NCBI RefSeq assembly: GCF_030145145.1 | Contig: NZ_JAQYWD010000006.1 | Coordinates: 1 to 64,000 of the forward strand | Source of the DNA: Desulfobacula sp. | GTDB lineage: Bacteria > Desulfobacterota > Desulfobacteria > Desulfobacterales > Desulfobacteraceae | Direction of reading: 5' to 3' | Length of the DNA stretch: 64,000 bases | Shown: in pieces, positions 9,201-16,220 of the stretch | Numbering within the stretch: position 1 is the stretch's first letter | Layout: every line of letters starts with the position of its first letter | Position numbers and translations under genes: made by a program | Notes under the pieces: model-generated | The model's database searches: none | Seen by the model: the letters and a program-made list of their open reading frames with translations, nothing else | Told to the model about the DNA's origin: nothing

Positions 9201-9521
9201 CATCATCCGAAAAGGAGGATAAGCCGATGATGGGGATGAAGGGACGGCATTGTTTTCCGGCCATAAACCAGACGACCTGGTTTTTTGGCTCTTTTTTCTT
9301 TTTGCGTAACGGATTTCGTGATTCAGGTCGAATTCAAAGAGATGGTCTGTTGTCTCTATCCGTGAGAACCTGCCGAATTTTACAGGGTAGCTTACCGTTT
9401 TGTATTGGTGGTCTCCTTTGCAGCCAAGGCTGATACAAAGATCAGGGGACTGGAAAATGTCACTGAAATATGGTATGACCCCTGTCAAAATGCGAATATC
9501 CCCAAGGTTGGTTTTAAATGA
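9201..9521 (-). pseudogene. Possible degraded coding remnant
   Basis: The 510-bp gap between the NtrC gene and the ABC operon holds no clear gene. On the minus strand a frame through about 9500-9290 looks protein-like (PDLCISLGCKGDHQYKTVS, then FGRFSRIETTDHLFEFDLN) but soon loses that character and runs on as low-quality sequence. It overlaps the ABC operon leader and lacks a convincing start with a ribosome binding site. I cannot name a family. It may be a remnant of a conserved hypothetical gene, or chance. I searched this gap for a TPP riboswitch, because NMT1-type importers can have one, and did not see the consensus. Confidence 0.25.
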
Positions 9522-9551
9522 AATAAACCCGATAAAAATGGAGTGAGCCGG

Positions 9552-10517
9552 ATGAAAAAAATTAAACAAATGACCGTGGCTGTATTGCTTTCAGCCAGCA
9601 TGGTGCTGGCCGCAGCAGGCGTGTCCCTGGCCGATAAGGACCAGACGTCAACCGTTTTGACTCTGGCATTGCTGCCCATACCTGATGTGCTTCCCTCTTT
9701 TGTGGCCGAAGCAAACGGTTATTTCGAAGAATACGGTATCACCGTTAAAATGCTGCCCGTGAGCAGCGGGCTTGAGCGGGATCAGCTCATGCAGGCCGGC
9801 CGCATCGACGGTATGCTCAACGAAATGGCAGGTACGGCAAGCTTTAACCGGGAAGGGGCCAAAATGAAAATCATTGCCTCTGCCAGAAAACCCATTAATA
9901 ATTCTGCCCTTTTCAGAATTTTGGCATCTCCGAAAAGTTCCCTTTCCAGTGTGGACGACCTGAAAGGGGTTCCCATTGCCGTGTCAAAGAATACCATTAT
10001 CGAATATATCACAGACCGGCTGCTACAGAATTCGGGTTTCACCGACGATCAGATTAAGACCAGATCCGTTCCTGTCCTGCCCGAGAGGATGCAGCTTCTC
10101 ATGTCCGGCCGGATCCAGGCAGCCACCTTGCCGGATCCCCTTGCCACAAGCGCTGTCAGTGCTGGGGCAAAGGTGCTGGCAGCCGATCTTCAGATGCCTG
10201 AACACAGTGTCAGTGTGCTGACGTTCAGTAGGGCATCTCTTCAAACAAAACAGCAGGCTGTGGCCCTGTATATTAAGTCCTGGATGCGGGCGGCCCAGGA
10301 TTTGAACACCAACCCTGAACGCTACCGGTCACTCATGCTCAAGAAAATCAGGGTGCCCGAAAATATCAGGCAGTCTTTTCTTATCCCCTCATATCCGGTC
10401 AATGAAGTTCCCAGCCAGGCACAATGGGCGGATGTCATTGCCTGGATGACCGAGAAAAAGATGATCACCAAAAAGATTGACTATGCGTCTTCGGTAAGCA
10501 ACGCATTTCTTCAATGA
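9552..10517 (+). CDS. ABC transporter substrate-binding protein, NMT1/SsuA type
   Basis: Periplasmic solute-binding component of 321 residues. The signal peptide is clear: MKKIKQ, a hydrophobic stretch (VAVLLSASMVLAAAGVSLA), then the mature protein. The body follows the NMT1/TauA pattern: LALLPIPDVLP, VAEANGYFEEYGI, DGMLNEMAG, DDLKGVPIAVSKNTI, QAATLPDPLA. The ATG at 9552 is preferred over a GTG at 9543 because GGAG lies about 8 nt upstream. It overlaps the ATPase gene by 4 nt (ATGA). The substrate is not shown by sequence. The family covers thiamine precursors, sulfonates and other small organics, and the coupling to menA below is the only clue. Confidence 0.9.
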   Translation: MKKIKQMTVAVLLSASMVLAAAGVSLADKDQTSTVLTLALLPIPDVLPSFVAEANGYFEEYGITVKMLPVSSGLERDQLMQAGRIDGMLNEMAGTASFNREGAKMKIIASARKPINNSALFRILASPKSSLSSVDDLKGVPIAVSKNTIIEYITDRLLQNSGFTDDQIKTRSVPVLPERMQLLMSGRIQAATLPDPLATSAVSAGAKVLAADLQMPEHSVSVLTFSRASLQTKQQAVALYIKSWMRAAQDLNTNPERYRSLMLKKIRVPENIRQSFLIPSYPVNEVPSQAQWADVIAWMTEKKMITKKIDYASSVSNAFLQ

Positions 10518-11293
10518 TTACCATTGAAGATCTGATATTCACCCATGCCGGCGGGCAGGAGATATTCAAGGGATTCGGGTTAAGCATAGGCAAAGGCGAG
10601 TCATGGACTATTATCGGACCATCCGGGTGCGGAAAGACCACGCTGCTCTATCTGATTGCAGGGCTGATCATGCCGCAAAAGGGCTGTATCCGAATAAAAG
10701 GGGAACCCGTCACACGGCCAAGGCCGCAGACAGGTCTGGTGTTGCAGGATCATGGGCTGCTGCCCTGGGCCACGGTGGTGGAAAACAGCATGCTGGGGTT
10801 TAAAATCAGAAAATTCTACGGACCGGACGGCATCCACAGTCCCTTGAACAGCCTGCCGGACAGAAAAAAAGAAAAACAGCAGGTCGATCAATGGCTGGCA
10901 AGGCTCGGCATTGATCAGTACGGCCAAAGCTACCCTGCACAGTTGTCCCGGGGACAGCGGCAGCGGGCCGCCATTGCCAGGACCCTGGTGCTGGCGCCGG
11001 ACCTGTTGCTCATGGACGAACCCTTTTCCGCTCTGGATGCCCCCATCAGAAAAGAACTGCAGCAGGTGATGAACACCCTTCATGAACAGACCAACAGGAC
11101 CAGTATTGTGGTGACCCATGACATTGAAGAGGCTGTCATCATGGGCCGGTATATCCTCGTGCTGAGCACCGGTGTCAACACAGCGGCCCAGGTGATTGAC
11201 AACCCCCATGCCGGCAGCAGGGGCAATGTGAAATCACAACAGTTTGAGCAGATGTGTGACAGGCTTCACAACTGTCTGGGGGCATTGCAATGA
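10514..11293 (+). CDS. ABC transporter ATP-binding protein (SsuB/TauB type)
   Basis: A 259-residue ATPase subunit. It has Walker A GPSGCGKTT near residue 37, a Q-loop in GLVLQDHGLLPWATV, the signature LSRGQRQR, Walker B LLLMDEPFSALD and the H-loop VTHD followed by IEEAV. This layout is typical of the nitrate/sulfonate/taurine/thiamine-precursor importer group. An insertion between Q-loop and signature (KFYGPDGIHSPLNSLPDRKK) is longer than in SsuB. Its start and stop each overlap the neighbouring genes by 4 nt, so binding protein, ATPase and permease are translated as one coupled unit. Confidence 0.94.
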   Translation: MITIEDLIFTHAGGQEIFKGFGLSIGKGESWTIIGPSGCGKTTLLYLIAGLIMPQKGCIRIKGEPVTRPRPQTGLVLQDHGLLPWATVVENSMLGFKIRKFYGPDGIHSPLNSLPDRKKEKQQVDQWLARLGIDQYGQSYPAQLSRGQRQRAAIARTLVLAPDLLLMDEPFSALDAPIRKELQQVMNTLHEQTNRTSIVVTHDIEEAVIMGRYILVLSTGVNTAAQVIDNPHAGSRGNVKSQQFEQMCDRLHNCLGALQ

Positions 11294-12042
11294 AGAAAAA
11301 AGCCACCCTGGCCGGGGCAGTTACCGGTACATTGATGCTGCTGGGGGGGTGGTGGCTGGTGGCCGTCATTGTGAACCGGCCCATACTGCCCTCTCCCTTT
11401 ACAGTGGTGCCGCTTTTTTTTACCTCTTTTTTCAATGAACTGGGGCTTCATTTTCTGGCCAGCGGTGCCAGGGTCATGGCGGCCATCACCATTGCAACGC
11501 TGCTTGCCGCTCCTGCGGGCCTGGCCCTTGGTCAAATTGCCCTGCTGGACCGGATTGCTGGGCCGTTGATCGCCATTGCCTATCCCATACCCAAAATTAT
11601 TTTTCTGCCGGTGATCTATGTACTCATGGGGATTACAGACCTGTCAAAGATCACCCTGATCGCCCTGATCATATTTTTCCAGATTCTGGTGGTGGTCAGG
11701 GACGAGGCTGCCGGGCTTAAGAAAGAGTTGATCCTGTCGGTGCAGTCGCTGGGGGCGGGGCGGTTGGCATTGTTCCGCTACGTCTACCTTCCGGCCTGTG
11801 TGCCGGCCGTGCTCACGGCATTGAGGGTATCTACGGGCACGGCCATAGCGGTGTTGTTTATTGCAGAGCAGTCATTGACCGAATATGGGCTGGGATATTA
11901 TATTGTGGTGGAAACCTACCAGATCCTGTTGTACAAGGAGATGTATACTGGTATCATGGCCATGGGACTTTTGGGCGTGGCCATCTATTTTGTGATCTAT
12001 GCCATTGAACTGAAGGTGAATAAACACCTGTACATCAATTAG
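11290..12042 (+). CDS. ABC transporter permease (SsuC/TauC type)
   Basis: A 250-residue inner-membrane permease with about six hydrophobic segments, starting at GAVTGTLMLLGGWWLVAVIV. The EAA-type cytoplasmic loop is visible as RDEAAGLKKELILSVQSLGA followed by ALFRYVYLPA, the ATPase docking site. The stop lies 11 nt before menA. As a binding-protein-dependent importer it would form a homodimer with two copies of the ATPase encoded just upstream. Confidence 0.93.
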   Translation: MKKKATLAGAVTGTLMLLGGWWLVAVIVNRPILPSPFTVVPLFFTSFFNELGLHFLASGARVMAAITIATLLAAPAGLALGQIALLDRIAGPLIAIAYPIPKIIFLPVIYVLMGITDLSKITLIALIIFFQILVVVRDEAAGLKKELILSVQSLGAGRLALFRYVYLPACVPAVLTALRVSTGTAIAVLFIAEQSLTEYGLGYYIVVETYQILLYKEMYTGIMAMGLLGVAIYFVIYAIELKVNKHLYIN

Positions 12043-12053
12043 GAAATCAAATA

Positions 12054-12929
12054 ATGCAAATAAAACACTGGCTTTTGGCCATCCGGCCCAAAACACTGCC
12101 GGCAGCCGTCTGCCCTGTGCTGGTGGGTGCCGCCTGTGCCGCATCAGACAATGCCTTTTCTTTTGTAATGTTCGTGGCAGCACTTTCAGGGGCGTTGCTG
12201 CTGCAGATTTCGGTAAATCTGGCCAATGATTATTTTGATTTTAAAAACAAGATTGATACCCATGAACGAAAAGGGCCGGTCAGGGTTACCCAGAGCGGAT
12301 TGATCAAACCTGAGACCGTTAGAAACGCCACGATTTTCACGCTTTTGCTGTCCCTGATCCTGGGGCTGTTTCTGATCATGAAAGGGGGCGTGGTGATCCT
12401 GGTCATTGTTATTGCTTCCCTGATCTGTGCGGTCTGCTACAGCGGCGGACCCTACCCCATTGCCTCCAACGGTCTGGGAGAGGTGTTTGTGTTTCTTTTC
12501 TTTGGACCTGTGGCCGTGTGCGGCACCTATTATCTCATGGCAGGTATGGGGTCATGGGAATGCATGGCCGTATCAATCCCGGTAGGGCTATTGATTACCG
12601 CCATTATCGTGGTGAACAACTTAAGGGATATCCAGACCGATGCCAAGGCCGGCAAGAGAACCCTTCCCGTGATCCTTGGATATGCCCGGACCAAAACCGA
12701 ATATTTTATTCTGGTTTTACTTTCTTTCCTGCTGCCCTGCCTGATGTTTGCCTCAGGATGGTACCGGGCAGCTATTCTTTTGCCTCTGCTGGTATTTCAC
12801 CTTTCTTTTCCCCTGTTGAGGGCCATATCCGAAGAAAAAGGCGAAGCACTGAACCTTTGCCTTGCAGGGACGGCAAAGATGGCCCTGGCCTATTGTGCGC
12901 TGTTTTCTTGCGGCATACTTTTCAGCTGA
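12054..12929 (+). CDS. menA: 1,4-dihydroxy-2-naphthoate prenyltransferase (MenA, UbiA superfamily)
   Basis: A 291-residue integral membrane protein that attaches the polyprenyl tail in menaquinone synthesis. The N-terminus WLLAIRPKTLPAAVCPVLVG is the MenA signature. The first prenyl-diphosphate-binding motif is NLANDYFDFKNKID (near 58-71), and the second is NNLRDIQTDAKAGKRTLPV. About eight hydrophobic segments follow the UbiA pattern. The gene lies only 11 nt after the permease gene and reads as the last member of the ABC operon, an unusual partnership that suggests the importer handles a quinone-related compound. A bidirectional terminator follows about 210 nt downstream. Confidence 0.93.
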   Translation: MQIKHWLLAIRPKTLPAAVCPVLVGAACAASDNAFSFVMFVAALSGALLLQISVNLANDYFDFKNKIDTHERKGPVRVTQSGLIKPETVRNATIFTLLLSLILGLFLIMKGGVVILVIVIASLICAVCYSGGPYPIASNGLGEVFVFLFFGPVAVCGTYYLMAGMGSWECMAVSIPVGLLITAIIVVNNLRDIQTDAKAGKRTLPVILGYARTKTEYFILVLLSFLLPCLMFASGWYRAAILLPLLVFHLSFPLLRAISEEKGEALNLCLAGTAKMALAYCALFSCGILFS

Positions 12930-13140
12930 TCACCGTCTCGGAATTTTTTTTGGCATTTTTTCTAAACAAGCAAGCAAGAAAGCTATCTGGAATTTTTGGC
13001 CGTTTTATGATGTCTTTTTTGTTTGACAAAGGAAAGACCTGCCTAAATGGGATAGTAAACGCGTTAATGACAATACAAGCAAATGATCGTGTCCTTATTT
13101 CACCGCTGGGTTTGGTTTTTTCTGTGAGAGATTGCAAAAA

Positions 13141-13190
13141 AAGGCCCGCCTGATGATTTGATACATGGAGGAAATAGCGGGCCTTTATTT
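13141..13190. terminator. Bidirectional rho-independent terminator between menA and the nucleotide-sugar dehydrogenase gene
   Basis: An inverted repeat AAGGCCCGC (13141..13149) / GCGGGCCTT (13177..13185) has A-rich sequence on its left and a T-rich run on its right. It can therefore serve the plus-strand menA operon and the minus-strand gene ending at 13191. The intervening loop is long (27 nt). Confidence 0.75.
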
Positions 13191-14831
13191 TTACAGGGCT
13201 TTACGGACCTTCTCCTTGATGCGTTGAATATGACCCCGTCCCATTCCCTTTACTTCACAGCCTAATTTGAAGTATTGTTCTATCTTCTCATCATCCAAAA
13301 TACAGAAACAGTCGATAATGGCGCAGGGTTTACCCACTGCGTTCACGACCGCTTCCGGGTCCATGTCCAGATAGTGGGAATGGCGCACCCCTAAAACGAT
13401 GGCCTCAACGCCCTTCATGGCGCCCCACAAATCTTTTTCAATGGTGAGTTCTTTTAATTTCTCCTGCCGGTGGAAGAAACGGGACCATGAATATTGGGGT
13501 TGGGGGTAGGTGTCCTGGGCCTCAAGCTCCCACCAGTGTTCCAGAAACGGGTCATGCACCCGGATTTCCCCACCCATTTCCGTTAGTTTGCGAACAATCA
13601 TCTCGGAGCCGCTGTAACGGGTATCCCCAACATCTTCCCGGTAGGCAGCCCCCAGCAGCAGGATGTCTGCGGCTGCTATGGGCCGGCCCATATTTCGCAG
13701 GGCATCCCGGACAAGCTGGGCCGCATGCAGGGACCGGGTGTCATTAATGTCAATGGCCAGGGGGGTGATTTTGAAAATGTCATCTTCCCAGCCGTGGATG
13801 TGTTTATACGCCCACACACCCAGGCCACCATCTTTGGGAAGGCAGTAGCCACCAATACCCGGACCCGGAAAAAGCATGTTTGAATGGGTGGGGCGCATCT
13901 TAATGGCCTCGATTACCTTTTTCAGGTCTACACCGTTCCGCTCGGAAAAAAGGGACCATTCATCCATAAAGGCAAGGATAGTGGCCCGATAACTATTTTC
14001 AATGATTTTGGCTGTTTCCGATTCAATGGGTTTGTCAAGAACGGTCAACGGGAAATCATCGGTGTTCAGCACATCCTCTAAAAATTTTTTTACTTTGTCT
14101 TTGGCTGACTGGTTTACCCCGCTGCAGACCCGCCAGAAGTCACGGATGGAGGCAACATAATTTTTGCCGGGCATCACCCGTTCATAACTATGGGCCAGCA
14201 ACGGGTCGGTATCTATATTTCGCCGCCGAAAGATTTTTTTCATGATCGGATAAGCGACTTGCTCAGTGGTGCCGGGTGCGACGGTGGTCTCGATAAGCAC
14301 CAGTGCTTCCGGTTTGATTTTTTCTGCAATGAAACCCAGAGAGGTTTCCAGGGCGGCCATGTCGGCAGAACCGGTTCGGCAGTCTCCCAGGGATTCTTTC
14401 AGGTAATCACACTGAACGTCCACAACCACAACATCTGCCAGGCTCAGCACATCATAGGTATAGGTGGCCATCAGGGTCTTTTTTTCTTTTACACAATTGT
14501 GAATCAGCACATCCACCTCGGGGTCTTCAGACTTGACCGGTGACAGTCCCCGGTTCAACAACGGAATTTTCCAATAACTCCGGACACTGGGGCGCTGCAT
14601 GCCAATGACAAATTTTTTGGGCTCCCCATGTTCATCTGTTGAGTCCGCAACCACGGCTGCCATGACCGCACCGACAAAGCCGACGCCCACCACCACCACG
14701 ATCTCCCGGCCTTTCTGCCGCTGCTGGTCAACGATTTTTGTCAGGGTTTCAAATTCCTCCTGATGCGCCTGCTCACTGGGAATTGGAAACTTTTCTCCTG
14801 ATGGACTAAAGGAATATTCTTGTTCGGTCAT
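13191..14831 (-). CDS. Nucleotide-sugar dehydrogenase (UDP-glucose/UDP-ManNAc/GDP-mannose dehydrogenase family)
   Basis: A 546-residue NAD-dependent dehydrogenase that would oxidise the C6 alcohol of a nucleotide sugar to a uronate in two steps. The Rossmann motif is VVVVGVGFVGAVMAA near residue 45. The family segment VLIETTVAPGTTEQV is present, and the catalytic Cys lies in GPGIGGYCLPKDGG near residue 327. The C-terminal UDP-binding domain has ILLLGAAYREDVGDTRYS. It is about 100 residues longer than WecC or Ugd, mostly at the N-terminus and near residues 75-110. GGAGG precedes the start. No glycosyltransferases lie beside it, so the substrate cannot be inferred. It stands alone between two terminators. 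Confidence 0.88.
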   Translation of the reverse strand: MTEQEYSFSPSGEKFPIPSEQAHQEEFETLTKIVDQQRQKGREIVVVVGVGFVGAVMAAVVADSTDEHGEPKKFVIGMQRPSVRSYWKIPLLNRGLSPVKSEDPEVDVLIHNCVKEKKTLMATYTYDVLSLADVVVVDVQCDYLKESLGDCRTGSADMAALETSLGFIAEKIKPEALVLIETTVAPGTTEQVAYPIMKKIFRRRNIDTDPLLAHSYERVMPGKNYVASIRDFWRVCSGVNQSAKDKVKKFLEDVLNTDDFPLTVLDKPIESETAKIIENSYRATILAFMDEWSLFSERNGVDLKKVIEAIKMRPTHSNMLFPGPGIGGYCLPKDGGLGVWAYKHIHGWEDDIFKITPLAIDINDTRSLHAAQLVRDALRNMGRPIAAADILLLGAAYREDVGDTRYSGSEMIVRKLTEMGGEIRVHDPFLEHWWELEAQDTYPQPQYSWSRFFHRQEKLKELTIEKDLWGAMKGVEAIVLGVRHSHYLDMDPEAVVNAVGKPCAIIDCFCILDDEKIEQYFKLGCEVKGMGRGHIQRIKEKVRKAL

Positions 14832-14960
14832 CTTTCCTCCCGCTCAATGATTCGTGAAATAGTATTTGCCTGTTAACCAAATTTATTTTGGATATAATAT
14901 TCTTATGGGGATAGCAAGGACTTTGATATTTTGGGGTTAACCGTTCACAATGCCAATGCA

Positions 14961-15006
14961 GAAAAAGGGCTGTTTCCCCACTGACGAAGGAAACAGCCCT
15001 TTTTTT
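14961..15006. terminator. Bidirectional rho-independent terminator downstream of fadA
   Basis: A perfect 11-bp inverted repeat GGGCTGTTTCC (14967..14977) / GGAAACAGCCC (14989..14999) has an 11-nt loop. Five A's flank it on the left and a T7 run (15000..15006) on the right. Its main job is to end the minus-strand fadB-fadA transcript. Confidence 0.85.
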
Positions 15007-15026
15007 AAGACCAAGGCGGGTGTGGC

Positions 15027-16205
15027 TTAGAGTCGTTCAAATATGGCTGCCGCCCCCATGCCGCCCCCCACGCACATGGAAACAATACCGTATCGTCCGT
15101 TGACCTCTTTGAGGTTGGCCAGACAGGTGGCGGTGAGTTTCGCCCCGGTACATCCCAACGGATGCCCCAATGCAATGGCACCGCCATGAATATTGATTTT
15201 ATCCATGTAGGGTTCCAGTTTCAGTTCCCGGATGCAGTAAAGGGCCTGGGAGGCAAAGGCCTCGTTGAGCTCAATGATATCCATATCGGCAATGGTAAGC
15301 CCGGCCTGCGCCAGGACCTTGGGAATGGCGTAGCGGGGGCCCACGCCCATTTCATCGGATTTACACCCGATGGTGGTGTAGGCGACCAGTTTGGCCATGG
15401 GTTTAAGCCCCAGTGCATCACATTTTTCCTTTGATGCGATAATGCTCACCGCGGCCCCGTCCGTGGTCTGGGAAGAGTTTCCTGCTGTGACAACACCGCC
15501 GGCAGAAAAAGCCGGTCGAAGTTTTCCCAGTCCTTCCGCGGTGGAGACCCTGATGCCGTCATCATGTTCAACCATAAATTGTTCTTTCGTGTAGGTCCCG
15601 TCTGCCTGTTTGACATATTTATAGGCGGGTGTGGGAATGATTTCCGTAAACAGGCCGTTATCTCTGGCGTTGGCTGCTTTTGCCTGGGAGTCTGCGGCAA
15701 AGTTATCCTGGTCTTCCCGGGAGATGTTGTAACGGGCGGCGACATTTTCTGCTGTGATGCCCATGGAAACATACATTTCAGGGTTGGTCCGGGCATATTC
15801 AGGGTGAGGGCGGGGCATGTTTCCCGGCATGGGAACAAAACTCATGGACTCAACACCGCCGCCTATGGTGATGTCTGACCATCCCATCCGGACTCTCATG
15901 AAGGCAAGGGCAATGGCCTCAAGACCCGATGCACAGAACCGGTTAACGGTGGCACCGGATACCTTGTCGGGAAATCCGGCCATCTTCGCGGCAACTCTGC
16001 CGAGATTAAGTCCCTGTTCTGCTTCTGGAAAAGCACACCCCAGCATGACATCGTCAATGTGATCGGGTGTAAGGTTGGGGGTTCGTTCCACAGCCGTCTT
16101 CATGATAAAGGAAATAAGCTCTTCGGGTCTTGTCTGGTTGAACAGACCTTTGTTCTGTTTGCAACCAGGGGTTCTGATGGATTGTACGATATATGCGTCT
16201 CTCAT
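15027..16205 (-). CDS. fadA: Acetyl-CoA acyltransferase (3-ketoacyl-CoA thiolase)
   Basis: A 392-residue thiolase that cleaves 3-ketoacyl-CoA to acetyl-CoA and a shortened acyl-CoA, the last step of beta-oxidation. The nucleophilic Cys is in VNRFCASGLEAIALA near residue 89. The second active-site region reads IHGGAIALGHPLGCTGA, and the catalytic C-terminal Cys lies in SMCVGGGMGAA. Length is normal. AGGAGG lies before the ATG at 16205. It follows the fadB-type gene after 15 nt, so the two form an operon encoding an alpha-beta oxidation complex. Regulation probably comes from the operators upstream of fadB. Confidence 0.95.
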   Translation of the reverse strand: MRDAYIVQSIRTPGCKQNKGLFNQTRPEELISFIMKTAVERTPNLTPDHIDDVMLGCAFPEAEQGLNLGRVAAKMAGFPDKVSGATVNRFCASGLEAIALAFMRVRMGWSDITIGGGVESMSFVPMPGNMPRPHPEYARTNPEMYVSMGITAENVAARYNISREDQDNFAADSQAKAANARDNGLFTEIIPTPAYKYVKQADGTYTKEQFMVEHDDGIRVSTAEGLGKLRPAFSAGGVVTAGNSSQTTDGAAVSIIASKEKCDALGLKPMAKLVAYTTIGCKSDEMGVGPRYAIPKVLAQAGLTIADMDIIELNEAFASQALYCIRELKLEPYMDKINIHGGAIALGHPLGCTGAKLTATCLANLKEVNGRYGIVSMCVGGGMGAAAIFERL

Positions 16206-16220
16206 GACTTACATCCTCCT

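Noticed and set aside
9400-9435. Sigma-54 promoter before the ABC-menA operon (TTGGTGGTCTCCTTTGCA)
   Set aside because: Spacings are 11 or 8 nt, not 10.
9300-9550. TPP riboswitch before the NMT1-type importer
   Set aside because: The CUGAGA and ACCUGAUCUGG-type core elements are not present in order.
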